Shown here: piece after piece, positions 36,972 through 48,483 of the stretch
Layout of the letters: each line of letters opens with the position of its first letter
Numbering within the stretch: position 1 is the first letter of the stretch
NCBI GenBank assembly: GCA_031835245.1
Contig: JAVKOQ010000114.1
Span: 101,852 to 165,851, forward strand
DNA: 64,000 bases
Reading direction: 5' to 3'
Source of the DNA: Balamuthia mandrillaris
Lineage: Eukaryota; Discosea; Longamoebia; Balamuthiidae
Position numbers and translations under genes: made by a program
The notes under the pieces: generated by a model
What the model saw: the letters and a program-made list of their open reading frames with translations, nothing else
Databases searched by the model: none
Told to the model about the DNA's origin: nothing

Positions 36972-39900
36972 TCAAACAAGAACAATCTTTTGCAGGATTT
37001 TCTCTCTCTTGGCAGGATCTTCCTTCCAATCGTCCTTGAAGAGTGCGGTGAAGACCACGTTGTAGAAGTCAGGGTCGTAGTTGACGGCTCTGTGGCAGTC
37101 GGGAGAGAAGTTCATCTCCAACAGGACCGGATTCATGTGTTCGTCCAACATCACATCAGCCCCATAAACGGCTCTGCATCGATGAACCATCTCCCAATCT
37201 TTTGTCGCTGTTGTTGTTCGTGTGTTAGAATAGAAATAAAGAAGAAAGAGAAAATGGATAGAAAAAAATAGATAACAAACCATTCGGAGGAGGAACGATG
37301 CCTTGCCAGGACGAAGCTGCGCTCTCAGATTGTGGTTGAACGGCCGCCACAAAGACGTCTTTCAGCATCTGATAGATCTTAGGCTGAATGACGTTCTGCC
37401 AGTTGTGGTCAGCATCGAGTTTGTGCTCCGTCTCAAAGTCGCGGATGAAATCAGTGTAGAGGATCTGTTGGAGGGCGAATGCGGAGTAGTTCATCACCGT
37501 AAAGTGCTTTTCGTAGTCGTGAAGATCCGTGAGGGAATATTGCTTGTTGCCCACTCGAATCCAAAACATACGATAGATATAAACCTTTTTGTGTTTGTCA
37601 GAGATTACAAAGGGTTTGTATTTCTTGTGTTAAAGAGAGATCGATAGAGAGAGAGGTTACCTCCAAAGGCTGCACACTCCGCAACAAAATTATGAAACGA
37701 AGGTCAAACTTTCTGCCCTGATAGAGCGCCGGACGGCTAAGATACTTGCTCACAATCTTTGGTCCTGTCTCCACCGAGCGAACGATCGGCGCCAAGTCCT
37801 TTGTCACAAAAATATCGATGCCTCTTCCTTTGTTCCATGGCTTGACGATCCAGTGGTTATCTTCTTCTTTTTCCTTGTGTTGCAGGTAGTCTTCCACAAA
37901 GAGAGGCAGTTGATTGTTGAGATTGTAAGTGGTTGGCAGCCATGTTGCTGCGGTGCCCCAACACCGCTCCACTGTGTCAACCAACAAATGCTTTTTTTGT
38001 GATACAAAGATAACTTAGGGGGAAATATGCAAAAGAAGAAGAAGAAGAAGAAGAAGAAGAAGAAGAACACTAATGAAAACAAGAAGGGAAAGTAAAAAAC
38101 CTTATAGGTGATGCACTTCTCATTCGGGAACTGATTGATCATCTGTCCAGACTTTCCTTTGGCAAGAATGTCCTCCACTTCTCCCATGTCTCCACCGAAC
38201 CACACTACATCCGCCTCCTCCGGTCTCTCCACAAATGGTCCAAACTCTTCGCTCCAAGTCAAAGCTTGACACAAAAAGTCAATATCTGAATAAACAGAGA
38301 GTTTCTTCTCTGTTTCTTTCTTAGGCGTATCATTTTCATTTTCTGTGGATGTGGAAGATGGAGGAACGATGGACTTCAACCGGTCTTGATGCTGCTTTAG
38401 CACCCTCTTCATCAAATCTCGATAACAAACTTCTTCCTCTGATTCTTCCTCTGTCGTAACAAGTTCGTCTTCACACATCCAACCGAGAGCAATAGCTTTG
38501 ACTGCTCTAGCAAAGTCAGTCGTCAGTCCCACGAAAAAGTCTCTCTCCACGAGACATCCCTCTTCTATGTCTTTCACCGGCCAAAATAAGTTGTAGGCTT
38601 GAGCTTGTGCTTGAGGTTGAGCCGTTCCGAAATAGAAGAAAGGAATGCAGCGTACGTTGGCATCGTCCGGATCGAGCCCACAGTGTGAGATGCGGGTGCC
38701 TACTTCGTCCATCATGTACCAAACCGCTGTTCCTTCTGTTGACTATTTTGGATATAAATAAACAGCAGCGACAGGCGGATGAATGAAAAACAGAAAAAAA
38801 GAAAACAAACCTGAGAAGCGGGATCCATAGCCACCCTATAGGTTTGGTTGTACTTCCACATCTCACTCCAAATATCCTCCACTAACTGTTCTTTCGGTTT
38901 AACCTCTCCACCTTCTTTTTCTTCCTCACCGTCTCCTTCGACACTTACTCCAACCAACGCTGCCATTCTGTGAAGCAACTGCGGCGGCATCTCTTCCAGC
39001 TGCTTTCGGGCTGTGTCAAAAGTATAAGTCCAAGCATGGTCTATGAGGAAGATATCAGAGAATGCTTTGACTCCTTCCTCCGCTGCTACCACTAGCTTCA
39101 GCTTTTGGTCGGTTGGATCGAAGCCCAATTGGAATTTTTCTCCTGCATCAAATCTTTCTTCTGTATGTTCTGTCAGAGAACGAAAAGTAGAATTTTTTTT
39201 AAAAAAAAGAAAGTAGAGAAAAGAACCTTTGAGTTTTTGGTAAAGCACAGGCCACAACGAAGGAGGCACTTTCATCTGCAACAACTGAGATTGATGCCTC
39301 TCAAGGAAGAAAGCATTATACTCGACAACATGTTGCGGAATAGATTCCCCTCTCGCCAAATAATCCAACGGACTCATCGAATCACCCATTTCCTTTTCAA
39401 CCAGCTCTTTCACTGCCTTCCATTGCTCTTCTTCTTCACTCCGTGTAGCTTCCGTCTCTTGTTTTTGTTCTTTCGATGTGGAAAACCATCCTCTTGTTTG
39501 CGCAATCCGAAGCGCTTCGTTGCCGTCCACACAACCGTAACGACTTTCAAAAAACTTTCTTCCTGCTTTTTTCTGTGGTTCAGATGCCGTCAAGGTGGAA
39601 GAGAGAGTTGAGTCTAATTCTTCAGGGCCAGCAAAGAGGTGAAGGTGAGAACGGTATTCCTCCGTCTCAGCATCAACAGGTTCATCAGCTACATGAACCA
39701 TGGAACGATGGTCAAACGCCAGAATTGAAGAATGCTCTGAGAAATAAAGAGCCTCAAATGGAACGCTGGAGTTTAAATCCGTAATTATCTAATGATATTG
39801 ATAAAGAAAGAATAAACATAAGAATAAGGGAGCAAACAAACGAAGCGGAAAAAACCGAAATAAGAACAAGAAAGGCATACCACACGACAGGCATCTATGA

Positions 39901-41071
39901 AAGGAAGAATGTTGTATTCTTCTTCTGGCACAACGGTGAAGTGTTTACGAAGTTCGATTACTCCTTCTCGCTCTGCTTCTGTCAAACTGTGAAGAGGATG
40001 AATGACAGCGGTTTCTTTATCCGTGTTAGACAGATCTTCAAGGTAACAAAAGCCGTGGAACTTGACGAAGAACCGAGCTTTGTCCTTAAGTTTCTCTTGT
40101 AGCTTGATGAGTGCTTCGCGAATCTTTGGTTGCACCAAGAAGCTCGTTTCGCCCACCGATGGACAGATGAGCACCCCTAAAACAGCAAGTGAGCTAACAA
40201 GTAAGAAGAAAGAAGAAAGAAGAAAGAAGAAAGAAGAAAGGAGAAAGAAGAGAAGAAGAGAAGAAGACGCAAAAAAAAAAATCGCAAAGAATGCAAACCA
40301 AGCTTTCCAGCATGCTCCTCAGCAAAGTACCTTTGCCTCACGTCCTCCGTAGAGTAGGGCAACGTGCCCCTAAAGAACCTAGTAAAGAACAACGGGGTGC
40401 GGTGCTCCCGGTCTCCACAGCTCTCACAGCCAAACATGCAATGGCCCACCGGAAAGACGTCCACAACGGTTTCCTGCTGCTCTCCTCCAAAGAAAGAGCG
40501 GATCAGGTTCAGGACTTGGGCTTGAGCGCGGCCAAAGCCATAGTTGGTGGAGGCGGTGAGCAGGAAGACGACGCGACGGCCCAGACGACGGTCCTCGCGC
40601 AGCTGCTCAAAGAGGTGGCGGAGGGTGAAGGGCAGTACGCGCTCCACAAGGGGCCAGCGCTGCTTGTCGCTGTACTCCTTTTGCATGCGTTGCGTGGCGG
40701 TGTTCCATTGATAGAGAAACTGATGAGGCCAACAAAAAAAAGCGTGGTGAGTGAGTGAGGATCAGGACGAGGAAAGCAGGAGAAGTGAGAAGAAAAAGAA
40801 CAAGAAGTACCGCTTTGCTTGGGAAACGTTCTAAGAACGGAGCGCGATGTTCCACCTCGAATGGTCAAACAAAAAAAAAAGTAGCGACGATGAAGTGATG
40901 AGAAGGAATGCTTCTTACGGAAAATAAAAAAAACAAAAGTGTTCACTGTTTTACCTGTGAATAACTGGTATGAACCGGAAAGTAGCAGACTATGTTGGCG
41001 TTCTTTAGCGTTGCCTCATCCACCACCACCATCGACGACGACGACGACGATTGCGACGACGCGGCTTCCAT
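36972..41071 (-). CDS. Fusion of a CDP-glycerol-phosphotransferase-like domain with a TTLL12 (tubulin-tyrosine ligase-like) protein
   Basis: Ten exons: 40955-41071, 40811-40855, 40300-40719, 39881-40177, 39227-39788, 38811-39160, 38101-38742, 37661-37990, 37281-37584 and 36972-37207 (1,100 aa, in frame). The first ~430 residues resemble glycerol-phosphotransferase/GT-B proteins: NIVCYFPVHTSYSQ, VLICPSVGETSFLVQ, then PFIDACRVIITDLNSSVPFE and the closing YGCVDGNEALRIA. The rest is TTLL12: FFLERHQSQLLQMKVPPSLW, FDAGEKFQLG, EMWKYNQTYRV, VWYMMDEVGTRISHCG, DNHWIVKPWNKGRGIDIFVT, GPKIVSKYLSRPALY, DYEKHFTVMNY and LLEMNFSPDCHRAVNYDPD. The junction lies inside the single long exon 39227-39788. TTLL12 binds tubulin and its ligase activity is doubtful. 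The divergent partner at 41333 is a Rho-like GTPase. Confidence 0.85.
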
Positions 41072-41332
41072 CCTCTCCTCTCTCTCGTTCCGATCTTGTT
41101 CTTGATTTTTAAGGCGTCGACACATTAAGCTTTCCATGTCGACACAGAACGATCACAAGGTGCGCAAGTCGACAAAATGATGGTAATCTCGTGTCTGTCG
41201 ACATTAAGTTTTCGCTCTCTCGTGTCCAGTAACTTTCCTTCAGCAAAAATAACAGCAAACAGGAGCTCCTTTCGTTTTCACCGGTGGCACAGCACACAAC
41301 CAAACGCACCGCAGTTAACACACACACACAAC
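41072..41332. promoter_or_regulatory. Bidirectional promoter region with four GTCGAC palindromes
   Basis: This spacer of 261 bp lies between two divergent start codons. It holds perfect TGTCGACA at 41137-41144 and 41196-41203 and 7-of-8 matches at 41115-41122 and 41167-41174. A short CA run (about 41319-41332) lies just before the ATG of the GTPase gene. The regulatory role is inferred from position and recurrence. Confidence 0.55.
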
Positions 41333-41458
41333 ATGCAGCACAGCGCCAAGATCGTAGTGGTGGGAGATGTGGCGGTAGGCAAAACGTACGTATTTTTTTT
41401 TGATACATTTTTTTTTTGGAGCTCCAAACCCTCTCCGATGAGGTGTTTAATTATTCGC

Positions 41459-41492
<34 letters not shown>

Positions 41493-43718
41493 TCAGATCG
41501 CTTGTCTCCAGTTTTGTGCACAACGAGTTTGAAGGTAATCTCTTTCGCTACGCTTTTTTTTTTTGGGTTTGTTTGATTGCTTCATGAGTAACCTATCTTT
41601 GTTTGTAGAGGAATACACACCGTATACAAGCCTTGAAACGGATGTGGCCAACATAACCATTGACTCACAGCCGTGGAACTTGAGTTCTCTCTTTCTCTTT
41701 CGTCTTTTCTTGCCGTTTCTTGCCGTTTCTTTCTTTCTTGTCGTTTCTTTCTTTCTTTCTTTCTTGTCGTTTCTTTCTTTCCTGTCATTGCTTTCATTCT
41801 TTCATTCTTTCTTTTTTGCTTGCTTGCTTGCTTGCTTACTTGCTTGTCTGGTCTTGCCATTTCTTGTAACACTTGCTTTTTTTTGCATCGGAATAAAGAC
41901 ATAGCCATTGCGCCAGGCGGTGAGTCGCACACGAGGCTGCGTCCGCAAGTGTATCGAGGAGCTGACATCGTATTGTTGTGCTTTGATGTGAGCAAACCCG
42001 CTTCCTTTGAGAGCATCTATAGCCTCGTACGTAATTTAGTGGGCAAGAAAGAGAAGGAAGGAGAGCAGAGAGAAGAGCGAGGAGAGAGATGTTAAGACAA
42101 AAGCGATCCATCTGACAATGAGATATCATCCAGTATTGGCCCGAGATAGCAAGCGCATGTCCAACAGCACCTTTGATGGTAGTAGCCCTGAAGGTGGACC
42201 TTCGTAATGACTCTGCGACGCTTACAAGCCTTTCCTCCAACTCCCTCTCCGTTATTGATTCCACGCAAGGACAAGAACTTACCAACATGCTTGCTGCTAA
42301 ACAGTTTGTTTCCTCTTTTGCTTCTTTTTCTTCTTTTCTCCTTCCTGTTCTTATTCTCTTCATTAAAACGCCAATATAGATATGTTGAATGCAGCGCAGC
42401 AACACAACAAGGCGTGCAATCAGTATTTGAGGAAGCAGCAAGGGCTGTAGCGGCAGCAAGAGGTGCCAGCAGTGCGGCCGCAAATACCTCTTCTCCTATT
42501 TCTGCCTCCTCTTTTACTTCCACCAGTGGATCAGCTCGCAAGCGACGTGCTCCTGATTTTTCTAAACTTTTCAACGGCATTCGGGTTTTTATTTCTCTTC
42601 TTTTATCTTTACTTTTGTTCTTCTCGCTTTTTTTTTCTCTATTCTTCTCTGCTTATCTCTTATCCTCCTCTTCTCTTATTCTCTTCTATTTACTCTTTAA
42701 AGATGTCTGCTCCATGCTTTTCTAACATTTCCAACTCAACTTATCAAACACAGAGCATCAATGATGTCACACAAGTTATGCAACACGTGGTACCAGCTAC
42801 CAACGAGGAAGATGACGCTGTAACGCGCGCAAAGCCCTTCAAGACCAACATCGAAGTGGAGGTCGGCGAGTTTGACGAGGAAACCAGCCAAAGGGAGGGC
42901 TGCGAGCTTCGCTTCTCTCATAACAAGCACACAACGGCGGATCCGAGCGGGTCTACGTTTGTTTTGGCTCTTTCCTTCTGCGTTAAGCCGGATGTCGAAA
43001 GTATGGTTATTTTTCTGTTGGTTTTGTCTTTTGTTTTTAAAAAAGTGTCTTCTAACATTACTTTTTCTTGGGATAAATAGCATTTAGTTTGGGAGAGTTG
43101 TCTGGAAGCGTTAAAAACATTCTTGGCCTTGCCTCTGACAAACTGCACTACACTCTCAAAAGTACTTTCTCTTTGCTTTTTGTTCTCTTTTTTCCATTCT
43201 TCTCTTATTTTTTTTTCGATTCTTTGAACACTAGGCTCTGTTTCTAGAGATGAAGAGAAAGAAGATGCCCCGACTGTCTTCACTCTCACTCTGACGTTCA
43301 CCAACGCCTCTCTTCGTGAACAACTCAATCACGTTCTCGACTATTACGATCCCCAGCGCTTCAACGTTTCTCTCTCTTTTGATCAACGCCCTTCTTCTGC
43401 TTCTTCGCCTTCGTCTTCGTCTTCTTCTACTTCCGAAGACTCCATAAACGAAAGATTTATTCAGTTCAAGTTTTTGTGGGACAGCGTAACAACAAGAGAC
43501 ACTGTCCGTTTGTTTGAAAATCTGCTTCGCTCTCAAGTGGATGCCAAAGCTTTGACGCTGTTGAGGGCCACGAAGCATCTTCGTTTTGGCATTGGCTTTG
43601 ATGACATGACGGAGTTGCACGGAAAGGTTTTTAGTGGCTTACCAAACGAGTACAAATTTATCAATTGGAATACCGTCACTGCCCTCATTCAAGATCCGTT
43701 GCGAGGGTACGTCTTTAT

Positions 43719-43759
<41 letters not shown>

Positions 43760-44013
43760 CTTATTTCTGGTTCTTTCTTGGTTTTGTGTTGTCTCATTCT
43801 TTTAGTTTCTTTATTCTTTCTTACTCACTTTCTCCTTCATCACACAGATTATTATCAAAGCAAGAACTGCCTCCACCCGTAAAAGAAACCTACAAAAAAG
43901 TACAAAACTACTTGGAAGGCTTGCACAGCATCCGCCTCTCGGTTGGCGACCACGAGCTGCTCTTGCAATGTGACCACTTTGATGTGTTCACTTTGTTGCC
44001 CACATTAGACTAA
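41333..44013 (+). CDS. Divergent Rho/Ras-type small GTPase with unrecognised C-terminal half
   Basis: Ten exons: 41333-41385, 41497-41534, 41609-41683, 41899-42026, 42134-42303, 42380-42584, 42754-43000, 43081-43161, 43235-43706 and 43848-44013 (544 aa, in frame). Residues 1-180 form a GTPase fold: P-loop VVVGDVAVGKTSL, an effector segment EYTPYTSLETDVANI and YRGADIVLLCFDVSKPASFE. G3 (normally DTAGQE) reads IAIAPGGESHTRLRP, G4 reads ALKVDLRND and G5 reads ECSAATQQG. The missing G3 Asp and Gln suggest altered or absent hydrolysis. After an Ala/Ser linker with a basic patch (ARKRRAPDF), the last ~320 residues form no domain I know. They include VEVGEFDEETSQREGCELRF, LGELSGSVKNILGL, LDYYDPQRF and IRLSVGDHELLLQC. 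There is no CaaX box. Confidence 0.8.
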
Positions 44014-44095
44014 AAACCCTTTGTCTTCTTCTCCTCCTCCTCCTTCTCCTCCTTCGTGTAGCTAATAACTGTTTTTTAAAAAAAAACGCATTCGT

Positions 44096-44516
44096 TCACA
44101 ACTCTTTCAACTCGCTGAAAGTTCTCACCAACTCCACAATGTTGGGGGTGTGCTTCCATCCCTCCTCGATGGCGTACCGCTCCACCACCTCCTCCGTCCT
44201 CCGATGCTTGATGCTCGCTTGGATCCACTCCTGCTCAAAGTGCGCATGGTAGCAGTCCTCCTCGAACAGCGGCAGCTTCTGCTTGAAGTGGTGGTAGATG
44301 CAGTTGCAAAGGACGGTTTCCGCACGCAACCGTTCACACGTGCGCGCGAGCCGCAGAGAGGTCGGGGAAGGTTTGCACGGGCCACATTCCGGCGGAGGAA
44401 CCGTACCCGGCGGAGACCTCGACCGCGTAGGGGTGGCGATGGGCTTCTTCCTTCTTCTTCGTCCTGTTTGTTTGCGGGAACGGATGCGGATGCTGCTGCT
44501 TCGTCTTCATCGCCAC
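44096..44516 (-). pseudogene. Frameshifted paralog of the neighbouring orphan gene
   Basis: The intronless reading starts MAMKTKQQHPHPFPQTN. It follows its neighbour at 44793-45281 through EVSAGYGSSAGMW and FPDLSAARAHV, then hits a stop. One base further in another frame it resumes with ERLRAETVLCNCIYHHFKQ, YHAHFEQEWIQASI and HTPNIVELVRTFSELKEL. Aligned to the neighbour (ARWQVWEHLRHETVFANW), one base is missing at about 44330-44340. It could be a real pseudogene, a recent mutation or a sequencing error. Function unknown. Confidence 0.65.
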
Positions 44517-44792
44517 GGTTGGCTTGCTTTGGTTCTTTTTGTTTTATTTTTTTTTAAACCGAACTTTTGTTCAGTTCAAAAGTTTTTGTTTTATTATCAC
44601 TTTCTTTCTTTTCGTTTCTTTCTTTGGCGTCGGTTCAGTATGGTGGCTTCCATTGTCATAGCGTTGCTCCGTAGCCACGGTGGGCTGCAAGGTACTGTGA
44701 AGAACGCCTAATGGCTATCCCAAGAGTTTTTGTAAAGCTCAGACGTGGTTGTGCCCGACTGAATGCTGGTGGGCCCGTTTTCACAGCTGTTT

Positions 44793-45281
44793 TCAGCTGC
44801 TGTTCACAACCGTTTGCGTTTTCTCATCCGCATCCTCACCGCCCGGTATGAGGGCAGTCTCGCCGTAAGTCTTCACCAAGTCCAAGATGGTAGGGCTGTG
44901 CACGAATCCCATGCCGATGGTGTACTCCTCCAAAATGTTTCCCGTGTCTCGGTCTTTCACCCTTGCCTCAAACCATTCCTCCTTGTAGTGGTCGCTGTTG
45001 CAGCACCCCGCCTCAAAGTGTGGAACCCTCTGCTTGTACCGGTGGTACACCCAATTGGCAAAGACCGTTTCGTGCCGCAAATGCTCCCACACTTGCCAGC
45101 GGGCTGAAGGCAGGTCCGAAAAGGTTTTGGGCTCCCAACAGCCGCAAGAGGAACCGAAACCGGAGGAGGCCTCCACGATGTAGCAAGGTGGTTTCGCTTG
45201 TGGTCGCCTTTGTTTCTTCATGTTTTTCTCCTTCAACAATTTTTTTTGTGTTATTTCTTCTATTATAGTTTTTGTTTTCAC
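44793..45281 (-). CDS. Orphan intronless protein, tandem duplicate of 44096-44516
   Basis: 162 aa from the ATG at 45281 (a second Met at 45221 is a possible start). I do not recognise the family. The sequence has no signal peptide or TM. It is rich in aromatic residues, Cys and His: YIVEASSGFGSSCGCW, FANWVYHRYKQRVPHFE, CCNSDHYKEEWFEARVKD and GFVHSPTILDLVKTYGE. The compact single-exon form is unusual among its intron-rich neighbours. Conservation with the 44096 copy at scattered Trp, Tyr, His and Phe positions suggests a folded globular domain. Confidence 0.6.
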   Translation of the reverse strand: MKTKTIIEEITQKKLLKEKNMKKQRRPQAKPPCYIVEASSGFGSSCGCWEPKTFSDLPSARWQVWEHLRHETVFANWVYHRYKQRVPHFEAGCCNSDHYKEEWFEARVKDRDTGNILEEYTIGMGFVHSPTILDLVKTYGETALIPGGEDADEKTQTVVNSS

Positions 45282-45415
45282 ATAAAAGGTTGCACTAAGT
45301 CTACCTTGGTTTACCTGTTCTTTCTCCGCATTTCAAGTTCGCCAAGCGGAGAACAACAGTTCGAGAGGGCAGGAGAGGAACGCTCATTGAGTTGTGGCAT
45401 TGGCGTTTTGTGTGT

Positions 45416-48400
45416 TCAATCGGACTCACCATTGGCCAAAAGAGGGGCGTACTCTGCTCCTTCTCCTCCCATCGAAAACTCCTCCCCTGAAAAGTTGACG
45501 GCGCCCAAGGAGGCCGAGAAGTCTCTCAGCTTTCTTCTCCGCCATACCACCGCCCCTGACAGCACCAAGACCACTGCGCAAATCGCCACACCCACGCTCA
45601 CCGACACCGCCACCACCAGCTTCACGTTCATCCCACCGTCTTCGTCACTTCTTGTGTCCACCAAGACTTGCACGTCTGGATCGTAAAACATGTGTTGGCC
45701 AAGCGGCATTCGGATCACCAACCATTGTTGCCGCTCTTCTTCCTCCACTCTGGCAAATGCGGCTCTTTGCCTGCCATCCACCAAGCACACCTGCAGCAAG
45801 CCCAGAGTGACTTGAGTGTGGTTGGTCCTCCACACGCCTCTCGTACTAGTTCCACCTCCGTGCAAGAGAGAATGGTTGAGTTGTTGTGGTGTCAAAGCAC
45901 CATCCAAGCTGTTCAGGCTCACCTTCAACTCCAACCATTTCGCCATCTCCTCTTTCTTTTCTTCTGGTGTCCGTGTCCAATGTCCAGCAGGAGAAGAAGT
46001 AGCCGTGCGATTGGATGGAGCCCATCCAGAGAACTTCACGCTCCATTTGTTGAACCCAGCACCCACCTTGAATGTCGTGTTGCCCACATAAAACTCCCTC
46101 TCTTCCTCCACCACCGTGAATGTCCATTCCACCCGCTTTCTGCCTTTCTCCATCGTTTTATCGTCCTCCATCTCCAAGAAAAAGCCAATGGTCCTCTCAT
46201 CCAAGAAGGAGGATTGATAGCCAGAAGAAGGAAAACTCACGTTTCTTACCACCTGGCCTTTGTCGTCCAACTCTTTTATGGAATGAAACACGAAATCCAA
46301 GCGGAGGTGATTTTGAGGATGAGCGCCTTGCTTGGGGATGAGTTGAAGGTTTGGGGTGTTGCCTGGGAACTGGCTGGCTGTCTCTCCTGCACCTGGATCG
46401 ATCGTGGGCTTTGCTCCACCGTCATCCAAGACAGCAGACCAAGAGACCAAAGGGAAGTTGTTGGGTGTAATGCTTTGGCACCCGATCTCCACTTTGGTTG
46501 CTACCAACGCTTGCTCGGAGGAGAGCCCAAAGCGGAAAGATGTCCAAGCGCTGGTGGACAAGTGACCCACCTGGCAGAGCACGTGCTTAGCTGAGGCGGT
46601 ATCTGTCAGGATGACGCATGCGTGTTTTGGTAAAGAACTAGAGAAGGTGGTGTCGGCGAGGGAGGAGTCATCGTTCAGGCTGGTGAAGTTGAAGAAGCAG
46701 CCCACTTGGCGAGCCCATGAAGGTCCTCCACTCTTTGCCTCCACTGAGAAGTCATGGTGCTTATGTTCCTTTGATATGGTCCCCATCAAAGACAGAAAAA
46801 AACAAAGGAAAAAAGAAAAACGAATGTAAATACCTTTTCAGTGGACACGTTGGAAGGAGAGAGCCATTGAACTTTCATCGTTACATCTTTGCTGAAAGGC
46901 TTCACTTGCAAATGGCCTTTTGCCTTGGGCAGCACCTTCTTCAGCTCGTCCTTGCAATCCACCGAGAAATCCACCACCGTTACCGCCAAAGAGGAGTCCG
47001 CAAGAACCTCAACCTGGCTAGCCACCACTTCTTTTGGCTTTACGTCCAGCGTGCATGAGAGTACATCTGGTGCGTAAACGATGTGGCAAAAGGATCGAGT
47101 GAAGGGGTTTTGGATGATGGCGAGGTTTGGAGGAAAATGCCAAGCCATGCTGGTATTAAGGCTTGTGGACTGGCCAGAGTTGGACAGGTTGAAACCGATT
47201 GCAGTCAGTTCGCCAGGCACGATGACAGCATCAGTGTTATCTTTGGCGATAGTTGTTGGTGACAAAAAAAAAAAAAAAAACAAACACAAAGATAAACAAA
47301 AAGTAAACATACTGGTGAAAGAAAAAGCAAGTTGAATGTCTGGAGATGGATCTGAGGACATAGGGTCGGGCGCAATGTAACGGTCCAACTCGTCGCCTGC
47401 TGTGTTGTTGCACGATGGCACCTCCACCGTTATTTTGTCTCGCACCGAGGGACCCAAAGGAATCGTCCGAAAAGCAAAGCTTTCTGCAAGCCAAAACGCC
47501 TCACGTTAGAGAAACCTCTGAAAAGAGGAGAGAAAAAAAAAACAGAGAGAAGGAGCAGAAAAGAGCCTGGTACTCACCAACGGTAGCAGGCGGCAAAGTG
47601 GTGTTTTGAAAGTTACAACGAATGGTGCCGTTCGGGCCCTCTTGGCAAGTCGGCGGCAAGGCTCCACGATCTAACAGGGAGAGTGGTGCAACGGAGACCA
47701 AACAATAGCCATCTTTAACCAAAGAAGGCCCGCTGCTGGACACGTTGAAGGAGGGGTGCAGTACAGTTTGTTGACCAGGCACAAAAGACGGCGGAAGCTC
47801 GGCAGTGAAGTTGGTCGTGAGGTTAAACCTCGCGTGTATGTTAATGTCCAGAGCGTTGTTCTGAGAGGCCCCGCCGTCGGCAATGGTGTACTTTAGAGGT
47901 GCGGAAGGCTGAACGGCTGAGAGAGGCAGGTTGAAATGCCTCTGAGAAGAGATAACGGCCTCGCCGACGCCGCTCACTACACAGCGGTTCTTCTGGGTTT
48001 TGCAGTCAACGAAAAAATTGGGTGGAACCGTTGGTACAGAGAGATCTGCGCAGACATTCAACTTGTTAGTGAAGTGAGGAAAGAACCACTACCTCGGTCT
48101 CTTATTGAAGAACAGAGAGAGAGAGAGAGAGAGAGAGAGAAGAAAAGAAGACAAAAACAAAAAGACAGGGAGGCAAAGAGTATGACAGAAAAACGCGAAC
48201 CATCGGTGGCCCAAGCGTCAAAATCAGGATGTGAGAGAAGCGTAAGAACGCAAGGAGGTTCGCCAATGTGAGCAGCCCACACAGTAATGGCCAGGTTGAG
48301 AAGGAAGGGCTCGCCAGGGGCTGGGTTCTTCGGCACCGTGGACCAAGAATGTTGGCCACATGCCAAAGCGGTGACGCTGGTTACGCAGCAAGAGAGCAGG

Positions 48401-48483
48401 CAAGAGAGAAGGAGAAACGCGCAAGAAGGGGGAAGTTCAGGGAGAGAAGACCTGCAGAAAACGCTTTTCTTCTTGCTTTGCAT
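45416..48483 (-). CDS. Family member F: type I membrane protein with a different ectodomain but the same K-W-S/YDPD tail
   Basis: Exons 48201-48483, 47578-48045, 47313-47483, 46834-47240 and 45416-46768 (893 aa, in frame). Signal peptide: CAFLLLSCLLSCCVTSVTA. The ectodomain has many N-glycosylation sites and no Trp-repeat exons. Instead it reads like a string of beta-sandwich domains (ACGQHSWSTVPKNPAPGEP; VSGVGEAVISSQRHFNLPLS; AIGFNLSNSGQSTSLNTSMA; LTDTASAKHVLCQVGHLSTS). The membrane-proximal end carries FNKWSVKFSGWA and HMFYDPDVQVLVD, then an Asp/Glu linker, a TM helix (VVAVSVSVGVAICAVVLVL) and a cytoplasmic tail with WRRRKLRDF and a YAPLL sequence that could be a sorting signal. It is related to A-E through the tail module only, as far as I can see. 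Confidence 0.8.

Noticed and set aside
45668-46594. A 308-aa plus-strand frame
   Set aside because: It is antisense to the large last exon of gene F, which has clear TM and family motifs and a splice-consistent model.
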